Origin: BTRG01 sp036986275
GTDB lineage: Bacteria > Pseudomonadota > Gammaproteobacteria > Acidiferrobacterales > SZUA-150
Reading direction: 5' to 3'
DNA: 35,646 bases
NCBI GenBank assembly: GCA_036986275.1
Contig: BTRG01000018.1
Coordinates: 1 to 35,646 of the forward strand
Shown here: positions 28,311 to 35,646 of the stretch, piece after piece
How positions within the stretch are numbered: the stretch's first letter is position 1
How the letters are laid out: each line of letters starts with the position of its first letter
Notes under the pieces: generated by a model
Told to the model about the DNA's origin: nothing
Database searches by the model: none
What the model saw: only the letters and a program-made list of their open reading frames with translations
Translations under genes and position numbers: made by a program

Positions 28311-29895
28311 TCCCCTGAAAAATAATCCCTTAAAGAATATTTCCATGAACAATCTCGATACCAACAAACTCATCATTGCGGTGGCCGTAATCACGCTGGC
28401 CGCCGGTCTCGGCGCCGGCTACTGGCTGGGCGGCGGTTCCGCACCCGATGGCGGGGCAGAACCCGCTGGCGAAAGCCGCAAGATCCTGTTCTATCGCAGT
28501 CCCATGAACCCCTCTGTCACCTCACCGGTGCCGACCAAGGACTCCATGGGTATGGATTATGTTCCGGTCTATGCCGAAGAGGACAAACCCAAGGAACGCA
28601 AGATCCTGTTCTATCGCAGCCCCATGAACCCCTCGGTCACCTCACCGGTGCCGACCAAGGACTCCATGGGTATGGATTATGTCCCGGTCTATGCCGAAGG
28701 CGATGATGGTGGTGATGCGCCTGCCGGTACCGTGAAAATCGACCCGGTGACAGTGCAGAATATCGGCGTGCGCACGGCCAAGGCGGAGCAACGTACCCTG
28801 AGCCGGCACATTCGTGCCGTCGGCCGGGTGGCGTATAACGAGGAACGCCTGTCTCGCCTGCATACCAAGACCGAAGGCTGGGTCGAAAAATTGCATATCG
28901 ACAAGACCGGTTCACAGGTCAAAAAGAACGATGTGCTGTTAAGTATTTATTCGCCTCAACTGGTTTCCAGTCAGGAAGAATATCTACTGGCGCTGAAGAA
29001 TCAGCATGTGCTGGCGGACAGCCCCTTCGAGGATATTCGTCAGGGTGCTGTCGACTTGGTAAGAACCTCACGCGAACGCCTGGAACTGCTGGATGTGCCC
29101 GAACACCAGATCAAGGAACTGGAGCAGACGCACAAAATCAAGAAATACATCCACATTCACTCGCCCTACAGCGGTATCGTCATGAAAGTCGGCGCCCGCG
29201 AAGGCCAGTATGTCTCACCCAAGACTCAGCTATATATGTTGGCCGACCTATCCACAGTATGGGTGTATGCCGATATCTACGAATATGAATTGCCCTGGGT
29301 GAAGGTCGGCGACCAGGTCGAAATGCAGCTTTCCGGTGTGCCCGGCAAAACCTTCAAGGGTCGCCTTGCGTATATCTATCCTTACGCGGAGGCCAAGACC
29401 CGCACAATCAAGGTGCGCCTGGTATTCCAAAATAAGGAGCTGTTACTGAAACCCGATATGTTTGCCGAGGTGACCATTCACGCCGGCCGGCAGATCGATG
29501 CCATCGTGGTCCCGGCAGAGGCCGTGGTGCGTACGGGTACTCGCGAGCAGGTGTTCATCGTGCGGGGACCTGGGAAGTTTGAACCGCGCGCGGTCACGCT
29601 GGGCGTCACTACCGAGGGCGTGACCCAGATACTGAAAGGCGTGAAAGCGGGCGAGGAGATTGTATCTTCGGCCTTGTTCCTCATTGACTCCGAATCCAAG
29701 CTACGCGAGGCCACAGCCAAGATGCTGGAGGCCGCGACTCCGGCCCCGGACGGGAAACCGGCCCCGGCTGATGCGGGCATGAACGGCATGGACAAGGTGA
29801 ATGACCCCGAAGGGGGCAGAGAGGGTGCCCTGGGGCATATGTCCGGTAAGAATAAGAGTGGTGCGGACGCGGGCGGGGAGCATAAGCATGATTAG
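28303..29895 (+). CDS. CusB-type periplasmic adaptor with two heavy-metal-binding domains
   Basis: Membrane-fusion protein joining the RND pump to the outer-membrane factor and passing metal to the pump. It has an N-terminal anchor (IIAVAVITLAAGLGAGYWLGG, residues about 24-44). Two nearly identical 40-residue units start at residues 59 and 99. Each contains FYRSPMNPSV and DSMGMDYVPVY, the HMBD (YHS-like) signature with metal-binding Met residues. The adaptor body follows (barrel-sandwich KTEGWVEKLHIDKTGSQVKK, a helical hairpin near residues 215-260, then beta-barrel and membrane-proximal domains). The C-terminal tail is rich in His, Asp and Met (ending GGEHKHD), possibly also metal-binding. 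The ATG at 28303 has AAGGAG upstream. A short internal duplication, NNPLKNNPLKN, lies at the N-terminus. Confidence 0.92.
   Translation: MNNPLKNNPLKNISMNNLDTNKLIIAVAVITLAAGLGAGYWLGGGSAPDGGAEPAGESRKILFYRSPMNPSVTSPVPTKDSMGMDYVPVYAEEDKPKERKILFYRSPMNPSVTSPVPTKDSMGMDYVPVYAEGDDGGDAPAGTVKIDPVTVQNIGVRTAKAEQRTLSRHIRAVGRVAYNEERLSRLHTKTEGWVEKLHIDKTGSQVKKNDVLLSIYSPQLVSSQEEYLLALKNQHVLADSPFEDIRQGAVDLVRTSRERLELLDVPEHQIKELEQTHKIKKYIHIHSPYSGIVMKVGAREGQYVSPKTQLYMLADLSTVWVYADIYEYELPWVKVGDQVEMQLSGVPGKTFKGRLAYIYPYAEAKTRTIKVRLVFQNKELLLKPDMFAEVTIHAGRQIDAIVVPAEAVVRTGTREQVFIVRGPGKFEPRAVTLGVTTEGVTQILKGVKAGEEIVSSALFLIDSESKLREATAKMLEAATPAPDGKPAPADAGMNGMDKVNDPEGGREGALGHMSGKNKSGADAGGEHKHD
28477..28699 (+). repeat. In-frame 120-bp tandem duplication encoding the HMBD pair
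   Basis: Copies start at 28477 and 28597, a period of exactly 120 bp (40 codons). Over about 103 bp they differ at only a handful of third-position sites. The near-identity at the DNA level indicates a recent duplication or gene conversion. Only the linker (EEDKPKE) after the first copy differs. Confidence 0.95.
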
Positions 29896-32800
29896 GAGCA
29901 TCATTGAGGGCGCGTTGCGCAACAAATTCCTGGTCTTCATCGCCACCTTCCTGCTAATCGTGGTGGGTTTGTTCGCGCTGAAAAACACCCCACTGGACGC
30001 CATCCCTGATCTGTCGGATGTGCAGGTCATCGTCTTCACTGAGTATCCTGGCCAGGCGCCGCAGGTGGTGGAGGATCAGGTCACGTATCCGCTGACCACC
30101 GCCATGCTGGCGGTACCCTATGCCAAGGTCGTGCGCGGTTATTCCTTTTTCGGCCTGTCTTTCGTCTACATCATTTTCGAGGACGGTACCGACATGTACT
30201 GGGCGCGCTCGCGGGTGCTGGAGTACATCAACTATGTCAGCGGGCGCCTGCCCAAGGGTGTGACACCGTCACTGGGTCCGGACGCCACCGGTGTGGGCTG
30301 GATCTACGAATATGCACTGGTGGACAAGACCGGCAAACATGATCTGGCCGAACTGCGATCCCTGCAGGACTGGTATCTGCGTTATCCGCTGCAAACCGTC
30401 GATGGTGTTTCCGAGGTGGCCTCGGTGGGCGGTTATGTCAAGCAATACCAGGTGGAAGTGGACCCCAATGTGTTAGCCAGCTACAAGATCCCGTTGCAGA
30501 AAGTGCGTCGCGCCATTATGCGCTCCAATAACGACGTCGGTGGGCGGCTTGTTGAGATGACCGAGACCGAGTACATGGTGCGCGCCAAGGGCTATATACA
30601 GAGCATTGATGATCTCAACAACATCCCGGTGGCGGTAGACAGAGATGGCACGCCAATTCGATTGCGCGACGTGGCCAATGTGCAATTGGGGCCAGAATTG
30701 CGGCGCGGCCTGGTGGAACTGAACGGTGAGGGCGAGGTTGCCGGCGGCGTGGTGATCATGCGTTATGGCGAGAATGCCCTGGCCACCATCGAAGGTGTGC
30801 GCGCCAAGTTGGCCGAACTGCAAAAGGGGTTGCCGGACGGCGTGGAGATCGTGCCCACGTATGATCGTGGTGACCTGATCGAGCGCGCCGTGGACAACCT
30901 CGCGGAAAAACTGTTCGAGGAGTTTATCGTCGTCAGCCTGGTGTGCATTGTCTTTCTGTTACACGCCCGCTCGGCGCTGGTGGCCATTGTTACCCTGCCC
31001 ATCGGTATCCTGATGGCCTTTATTCTCATGCAATGGCAGGGGCTGAACGCCAACATCATGTCCCTGGGGGGTATCGCCATTACCATCGGCGCCATGGTCG
31101 ACGGCGCCATCGTGATGATCGAAAACGCCCACAAACACCTGGAAAACGCGGTGAACAGGAAAGGGGGGCCGCTCGACGGAGCGGAACGTTGGCGGGCCGT
31201 GGCCGATGCCTCGAAAGAAGTCGGCCCGGCGCTGTTTTTCTCGCTGCTGATTATTACCGTTTCTTACCTGGCCATCTTTACGCTACAGGCCCAGGAGGGC
31301 CGTCTGTTCAAACCGCTGGCCTTTACCAGTACCTATGCCATGGGCGCTTCGGCGATATTGGCGATCACCCTGGTGCCGTTACTGATGGGGTATTTTATCC
31401 GCGGCAAGATCATGCCCGAGGCCAAAAACCCGGTAAACCGGCTGCTGCATTTCCTGCACTCGCCGAGCCTCAGCCTGACCATGCGCTGGCGCAAGCTGAC
31501 ACTGGCGGCGGCGCTGGTATTGCTGGTAGTGACGGCCTGGCCGCTGTCCCAACTGGGCAGCGAGTTCATGCCACCGCTGGACGAGGGTGACATTCTCTAT
31601 ATGCCCACCACCTTCCCGGGTATCTCCATCACCAAGGCCAAGGAGTTGTTACAGCAGACCGACAAAATCCTCAAGACTTTCCCCGAGGTGAAGTCGGTGT
31701 TCGGCAAGGTGGGACGTGCCGAGTCCGCCACGGACTCGGCGCCGCTGGCAATGGTGGAGACCATCATTCGACTCAAACACCGGGATGAGTGGCCCGATCC
31801 GGCCAAGACCACCAAGGAGCTGATGGATGAAATGGATGCCGCCATCAAGTTCCCGGGCCTGGCCAATGCCTGGACCCTGCCCATCAAGACCCGCATCGAC
31901 ATGTTGTCCACGGGCATCAAGACCCCCATCGGCATCAAGGTCAGTGGATCTGATCTTGAGGTACTGGCCCGCTTGTCCGAAGAGATCGAACGGGCCATGA
32001 AGACCATACCCGATACCCTGTCCGCGTTTGGCGACCGTGCCGTGGGTGGTTACTTTCTGGACTTCGACATCAACCGTGAGGCGGCCGCACGCTACGGGTT
32101 GACTACAGGTGACGTGCAGGATGTGATCAAGACCGCAGTCGGCGGCATGAGTATTACGCAGACAGTAGAAGGCCTGGAGCGTTATCCGGTCAGCCTGCGT
32201 TATCCACGCGAACTGCGTGATAATCCGGAAAAACTCAAGCGGGTACTGATACCCACGCCCACTGGTGTGCAGATCCCGCTGTTACAGGTGGCCGATATTA
32301 CGCTGCGTCGAGGTGCGCCGGTGATCAAGAGTGAAAACGCGCGCCCCAATGCCTGGATCTATGTCGATATCAAGACGTCGGACATCGGCGGCTATGTGGA
32401 GCTGGCGAAAAAGGTATTGGCGGATCAGGTGGACATCCCACCCGGCTACACCGTGATCTGGTCCGGTCAGTTCGAGTACATGGAGCGCGCGGCCAAACGA
32501 CTGCAAGTGGTGATTCCATTGACGCTGCTGATCATCTTCCTGCTGCTGTTTTTCAACTTTGGCAATCTCTCTGCGCCGATAGTGGTAATGCTGTCCATCC
32601 CGTTCGCGTTGGTGGGCGGCATCTGGGTAGTGTACTGGTACGGTTTCAATATCTCGGTAGCCGTGGCCGTGGGCTTTATTGCCCTGGCGGGTGTGGCCGC
32701 GGAAATTGGCGTGCTGGTGCTGACCTTTATCAACCAGGCAGTCGCGGAATACCGTCATAACAAGGGTCTGGAGCAAGGTAAGCGCCATGCGGTTGCCGTA

Positions 32801-33064
32801 CCACTAACCTCGCAGGAGATCACTGCCGCAGTGCATAAAGGCACCTCGGAGCGTGTCCGTCCCATCGCCATGACGGCGGTAGCGGTTATTTCTGGTTTGT
32901 TACCCATTATGTTTGGCGGCGGCACGGGATCTGCTGTTATGCAACGTATCGCTGCGCCCATGGTGGGCGGTATGGTAACCACCACGCTACTGTGTTTGCT
33001 GGTGCTGCCGGTGATTTATGGTTGGGTATTGCAGTGGCAGGAGAAGCGAGCACATCGGAATTGA
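29888..33064 (+). CDS. CusA-type heavy-metal efflux RND transporter (Cu/Ag class)
   Basis: The proton-driven pump of the system, 1058 aa, with a 12-helix RND layout: TM1 near residue 13, TM2-6 around 340-480, TM7 near 530, and TM8-12 at about 870-1050. The TM4 segment GAMVDGAIVMIENAHKH matches the HME4 (copper/silver) signature rather than the Zn/Co/Ni forms. Methionines in LYMPTTFPG, PLAMVETII and IDMLSTGIK align, from memory, with the three-Met metal site of E. coli CusA. The gene overlaps the adaptor stop by 8 bp. The ATG at 29888 has GGGGAG upstream; a longer frame reading into the adaptor gene is not credible. Copper or silver is inferred; no transport data exist. Confidence 0.94.
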   Translation: MIRSIIEGALRNKFLVFIATFLLIVVGLFALKNTPLDAIPDLSDVQVIVFTEYPGQAPQVVEDQVTYPLTTAMLAVPYAKVVRGYSFFGLSFVYIIFEDGTDMYWARSRVLEYINYVSGRLPKGVTPSLGPDATGVGWIYEYALVDKTGKHDLAELRSLQDWYLRYPLQTVDGVSEVASVGGYVKQYQVEVDPNVLASYKIPLQKVRRAIMRSNNDVGGRLVEMTETEYMVRAKGYIQSIDDLNNIPVAVDRDGTPIRLRDVANVQLGPELRRGLVELNGEGEVAGGVVIMRYGENALATIEGVRAKLAELQKGLPDGVEIVPTYDRGDLIERAVDNLAEKLFEEFIVVSLVCIVFLLHARSALVAIVTLPIGILMAFILMQWQGLNANIMSLGGIAITIGAMVDGAIVMIENAHKHLENAVNRKGGPLDGAERWRAVADASKEVGPALFFSLLIITVSYLAIFTLQAQEGRLFKPLAFTSTYAMGASAILAITLVPLLMGYFIRGKIMPEAKNPVNRLLHFLHSPSLSLTMRWRKLTLAAALVLLVVTAWPLSQLGSEFMPPLDEGDILYMPTTFPGISITKAKELLQQTDKILKTFPEVKSVFGKVGRAESATDSAPLAMVETIIRLKHRDEWPDPAKTTKELMDEMDAAIKFPGLANAWTLPIKTRIDMLSTGIKTPIGIKVSGSDLEVLARLSEEIERAMKTIPDTLSAFGDRAVGGYFLDFDINREAAARYGLTTGDVQDVIKTAVGGMSITQTVEGLERYPVSLRYPRELRDNPEKLKRVLIPTPTGVQIPLLQVADITLRRGAPVIKSENARPNAWIYVDIKTSDIGGYVELAKKVLADQVDIPPGYTVIWSGQFEYMERAAKRLQVVIPLTLLIIFLLLFFNFGNLSAPIVVMLSIPFALVGGIWVVYWYGFNISVAVAVGFIALAGVAAEIGVLVLTFINQAVAEYRHNKGLEQGKRHAVAVPLTSQEITAAVHKGTSERVRPIAMTAVAVISGLLPIMFGGGTGSAVMQRIAAPMVGGMVTTTLLCLLVLPVIYGWVLQWQEKRAHRN

Positions 33065-33109
33065 AGACAGGCCAATGAACTAAGTGAGCCTAACTGATAA
33101 GGAGCTAAC

Positions 33110-33220
33110 ATGAAACGAATAATGTTTTATCCCATTACCACCGCACTGGTAAGCGCTTATATTTTTTATGCTACTGTGCATGTCTCGAGCAACTATAAAG
33201 GAGAGCGTCATGAATTTTAA
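33110..33220 (+). CDS. 36-aa membrane microprotein between pump and PII-like gene
   Basis: A short frame with an excellent ribosome site (AAGGAG, 5 nt before the ATG at 33110). It encodes a single hydrophobic segment (MFYPITTALVSAYIFYATVHV) with a basic N-terminus and a polar tail (SSNYKGERHEF). The stop TAA at 33218-33220 overlaps the start of the PII-like gene by 11 bp, and its last codons contain that gene's Shine-Dalgarno, so translation is probably coupled. Small one-helix proteins bind other RND pumps (AcrZ on AcrB), which suggests a role with the CusA-like pump; that is inference. I recognise no family. Confidence 0.6.
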   Translation: MKRIMFYPITTALVSAYIFYATVHVSSNYKGERHEF

Positions 33221-33536
33221 AAAAGTGACTGCTATTTTTCGGAGTGACTCCTGTAAGAAGGTCGAACAGAGATTACAAGAAATCGGCGTGCATGGTTTCA
33301 GTATCACCAAGGTAAAGGGTTATGGTGAATATGCGGACCACTACAGCGACGATTGGCTGGTGACTCATGCACGTATTGAGATATTTACCGAAGAGTCTAT
33401 GGTGGAGGAGATTACCGAGACCATTATGGAGGCTGCCCATGTTGGCCTGGAGGGCGACGGCATTATCGCTGTGCTACCGGTTGAAAAACTCTACCGGATC
33501 CGTACGCGCAGCGAGGTCAAACCCGGTGAAGTTTAG
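33210..33536 (+). CDS. PII-like signalling protein of the metal-efflux-linked group (PII-NG)
   Basis: A 108-aa soluble protein with the PII ferredoxin-like fold. Features are FKKVTAIFRSDSCKKVEQRL (strand 1-helix 1), a T-loop region of altered sequence (GYGEYADHYSDDWLVTHARI) without the GlnB uridylylation pattern, and the conserved C-terminal nucleotide-loop segment GDGIIAVLPVEKLYRIRTR. A group called PII-NG is known to occur beside heavy-metal RND genes, which matches this context. It may sense adenine nucleotides and modulate the pump or an associated protein; no target is proven. The ATG at 33210 has AAGGAG upstream and overlaps the microprotein gene. It is the last gene of the operon. Confidence 0.85.
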   Translation: MNFKKVTAIFRSDSCKKVEQRLQEIGVHGFSITKVKGYGEYADHYSDDWLVTHARIEIFTEESMVEEITETIMEAAHVGLEGDGIIAVLPVEKLYRIRTRSEVKPGEV

Positions 33537-33774
33537 TACTCATTAGCAGATCGGACTGCTCCAGACCTTCCCGTTCAGGCTCAGTCTTCCAGCCGCCCGC
33601 CATCATGAGTGATGTTGGGCATCGCTGGACCTGAGGGCAAGCATAGGCTGGAAATGAGCATATGGCAGGGAAAGATTCAAACGAAAGCGACGACCTTCAA
33701 CAAGGTTTCGCTGAAACCGGCGAGAAACATTTAGTGCAACTGTTCAATTACCGTGGACTTCAGGGAAAAGGGTT

Positions 33775-34551
33775 TTAAGTCTCCCCGTACTCCCATATGT
33801 CTGGCTGTGCGATGCATTTCATTTCCGCCATTTCCCGTAGTACTGTTTCTTCAGCCAGAAAGGCCTCTACCGCTTGCGGATCAAATTGTCTATTCGACTG
33901 GCTGATGATTTCTTCCTTAGCCTCATCAAAACTCTTACCTTCTCGATATGGACGATCACTCGTTATCGCATCAAGCGTGTCAATAACTGAAAACAGCCTT
34001 GCACCCCATGGTATACTCTCACCCACCAACCCTTCCGGATATCCTTCTCCGTCATAGCGTTCTTCATGATATAAAATAATTTGTGATGCCTCTTGTAAGA
34101 ATGATACTTCAGCAACAATTTCGTAACCACGTTGCGGATGGCTGCGCATCACAAACCATTCTTTTTCAGTAAGCGGACCATTCTTGAGTAATATAGTGTC
34201 AGGAATAGCGATTTTACCTATATCATGCAGTAATGCCCCCCAGTAAATTTGTCGCAACTGTTCGTTGTCACTGGTGAAGCGGCGAGCCAATACATGCGTA
34301 TGACAAGCCACCCTTTTTGAATGCAATCCCGTTTCATGCTCCCGTGCATCAAGTGCAGTGATCAGACTCTCAGCTAGCGCCAGATAAGTCACATCACGTT
34401 CTTGTTTATAGTTTTTATCGGCCAGTTTGCCGAGGAAGCATCCCTCACAACAGAATACTTTACCATTTCGTACAAGCATGTTCTCTGGTTGAACAGATTT
34501 ACCACACCACTGACAATGCTGTGAACTAGATTTAGAATTATTGGTATTCAA
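33775..34551 (-). CDS. HD-GYP phosphodiesterase with N-terminal Cys4 metal-binding motif
   Basis: Likely degrades c-di-GMP. The 258-aa protein has an N-terminal TRASH-like zinc-finger module (CQWCGKSV, then VFCCEGCF, residues about 13-39). An HD-GYP domain (about 55-240) follows: HSKRVACHTHV, LLHDIGKIAIPD, MRSHPQRGYEIV, YHEERYDGEGYPEGL and SVIDTLDAITSDRPYR. The HD pair and GYP are intact; the usual HHE reads HEE, so one His ligand may differ. TRASH modules bind metals in sensors and transporters, so metal-controlled c-di-GMP turnover is a reasonable inference, supported by the adjacent efflux operon. It is convergent with that operon. The start ATG at 34551 lies in AT-rich DNA with no clear ribosome site. 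Confidence 0.85.
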   Translation of the reverse strand: MNTNNSKSSSQHCQWCGKSVQPENMLVRNGKVFCCEGCFLGKLADKNYKQERDVTYLALAESLITALDAREHETGLHSKRVACHTHVLARRFTSDNEQLRQIYWGALLHDIGKIAIPDTILLKNGPLTEKEWFVMRSHPQRGYEIVAEVSFLQEASQIILYHEERYDGEGYPEGLVGESIPWGARLFSVIDTLDAITSDRPYREGKSFDEAKEEIISQSNRQFDPQAVEAFLAEETVLREMAEMKCIAQPDIWEYGET

Positions 34552-34726
34552 ATGTAATTACACCACTTTTCAATATGTCGTTAGATGTTAATATATAATA
34601 TATTATTCTACGAATAACTTATATAGCAAATACATACCCATTACCTGCTTATATAACGAGTCACTGCTGTCCCACAAACCTGGCAGTAAAACAAGTATCA
34701 AGTTGATTTATTGCCAATTTATTATA

Positions 34727-35239
34727 TTACCTTGGTACCGGACAGCAAGTTGATTTATCTCCAAATTCTTCCTCAGGTAACTCACCCTTGCGCCATGCCA
34801 ACAATACACTTTGTAGCACTTCGGAGAAATCATTTGCATTTAAGAACCCGTAGAAACGCAACAACTTCTTACCATCCGGGCTCAAAAGAATATTTGTCGG
34901 TACCAATTTGGCGCCAAGCTTGCGAGCCAGCCCTGTTTCTTTATCGTAATCGATGGCGACAGGAATAGTCTCTCGTATCAATAAAGATCGTATGGTTTCC
35001 GTTTCCAATGTTTCAGTTTCAAACTTCTTGCACCATCGGCACCAATTTGCATAGATAAACACATACAGCGGTTTATCAGCTTTCCTGGCCTCGAAAAATG
35101 TAGCTGCATTGTACTCGCGCCATTCGATCTGAGAATGTTCCAGGTATCTCCATTCTGAAGTGTTTGCTACTTGTAATCCTATAAGAAACACTGACATAAC
35201 GACCAGGATTACCCGACAGGAAACAATGCATATTTTCAT
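34727..35239 (-). CDS. Secreted thioredoxin-fold protein (DsbD-gamma/thioredoxin_7-like)
   Basis: A 170-aa periplasmic thiol protein. The N-terminus is a signal segment (VSCRVILVVMSVFLIGLQVA). The thioredoxin core has FIYANWCRWCKKFE with the active-site pair CRWC, VAIDYDKETGLARKLGAKLVP with the cis-Pro, and LLSPDGKKLLRFYGFLNA. The C-terminus ends TCCPVPR, adding a vicinal Cys pair that could bind metal. It may reduce disulphides or protect thiols in the periplasm, plausibly under metal stress given its neighbours. It is on the same strand as the HD-GYP gene, 175 bp upstream of it. A 13-bp stretch of its 3' end is repeated 47 bp away (34699 and 34746). Confidence 0.85.
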   Translation of the reverse strand: MKICIVSCRVILVVMSVFLIGLQVANTSEWRYLEHSQIEWREYNAATFFEARKADKPLYVFIYANWCRWCKKFETETLETETIRSLLIRETIPVAIDYDKETGLARKLGAKLVPTNILLSPDGKKLLRFYGFLNANDFSEVLQSVLLAWRKGELPEEEFGDKSTCCPVPR

Positions 35240-35646
35240 CTTAAATTACCTTGTACGGCAGTGATTACGTTAAGACAGGAACCTGGAGCATCACTAGATA
35301 TCACCCAAACATGGGTCTCTAATACACTAAGGAGGTATTTTTTTCAATTTGCCCATACAAAACCTGAGAGTAAAAATGGCAAGTTTTCAATATATTTATC
35401 TTATTCTTTTTCTTTTAAACTGTGAATACTCCACCGGCTAAAGCCGGCAGCTTCGAGTGATGGCTAAAAGCCAGGATTGATCGACCATTTGGCCGATAAC
35501 CCCCCCCCTCTCTCACCGGCAGAAGGCGCCCCTCTCTGACACATAGACGTTGAACCGCCATGTACGCAAGGATATTCTCGTTGAAAAACCTATATTCTTG
35601 GCGCCTTGACGGTTCAATTCATGAATCAAAACTCCATTAGCCTTGT
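35240..35646. other. Non-coding right end with IS200/IS605-like hairpins
   Basis: No gene is supported. Two small palindromes with related cores lie together: 35434-35447 (CCGGCT-AA-AGCCGG) and 35461-35473 (TGGCT-AAA-AGCCA). Such GGCTAAAGCC hairpins are typical of the ends of IS200/IS605-family elements, or of REP-like repeats. Further right, TTGAACCG (35550-35557) and CGGTTCAA (35610-35617) form an inverted repeat. A strong AAGGAGGT at about 35330 is not followed by a start codon at usable distance. If an element is present, its transposase lies outside the window or is lost. Confidence 0.4.

Noticed and set aside
29801..29887. N-terminal extension of the CusA-like protein
   Set aside because: The added residues overlap the end of the adaptor gene in another frame and do not fit the RND N-terminus; the ATG at 29888 with GGGGAG is better.
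33662..33778. 38-codon plus-strand frame after the PII-like gene
   Set aside because: No good ribosome site, polar low-information sequence, and it runs into the convergent HD-GYP gene. The rest of 33537-33774 shows nothing recognisable.

Overview
This window looks like the chromosome of a gammaproteobacterium. The evidence is the order birA - coaX - SPOR protein - tRNA-Thr(UGU), the divergent pair tyrS / M23 peptidase - anmK, and an rrn operon of the 16S - tRNA-Ile - tRNA-Ala - 23S - 5S type. In pseudomonads and relatives, as I recall, tyrS lies upstream of an rrn operon and birA downstream of one. Both sides are present here, separated by inserted blocks. The core genes are moderately GC-rich. 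The left 1.7 kb and the stretch from about 33.7 kb to the right end are visibly AT-richer and look accessory. I cannot name the species.

Layout. (1) 1-1762: three AT-rich hypothetical genes on the minus strand, one cut by the window edge, plus two hairpins lying directly downstream of tRNA-Thr. Related genomes would have further tRNAs and tuf here. (2) 1763-4306: tRNA-Thr and the tightly packed birA-coaX-SPOR operon. (3) 4360-10991: minus-strand genes for a degenerate-GGDEF protein with an intact c-di-GMP I-site, an acyltransferase, a SirB2-type membrane protein, an EEP-family phosphatase/nuclease, a YrbG-type cation exchanger and a chorismatase (FkbO/Hyg5/XanB2 type). (4) 11262-17322: a complete minus-strand rRNA operon with a P1-type promoter, boxA sites, 16S processing-stem arms, two strong terminators and an unusual hairpin-rich trailer. 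CTAG-rich 7-bp-phased repeats fill its spacers. (5) 17457-22034: two intact sensor kinases with N-terminal receivers, interleaved with remnants of three receiver domains. (6) 22197-26195: tyrS, then the divergent peptidase and anmK. (7) 26357-33536: a copper/silver-type efflux operon on the plus strand. It holds a small secreted Cys-containing protein, a CusC-like outer-membrane factor, a CusB-like adaptor with two tandem heavy-metal-binding domains, a CusA-like RND pump, a 36-codon membrane microprotein gene and a PII-like (PII-NG) protein. (8) 33775-35239: a TRASH-like zinc-finger/HD-GYP protein and a secreted thioredoxin-fold protein. (9) 35240-35646: non-coding, with hairpins resembling ends of IS200/IS605-type elements.

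How the parts may work together. The most interesting unit is the metal-efflux locus. A promoter with a 20-bp spacer and a centred dyad, the architecture used by MerR-family metal sensors, precedes it. The pump is followed by a tiny membrane protein translationally overlapped with a nucleotide-binding PII-NG protein. Next to it lies a c-di-GMP phosphodiesterase-type protein with a Cys-rich metal-binding N-terminus. Together with the I-site-retaining GGDEF protein and two orphan kinases, the window is rich in signalling. The link between metal stress and second messengers is inference from context, not shown by the sequence.
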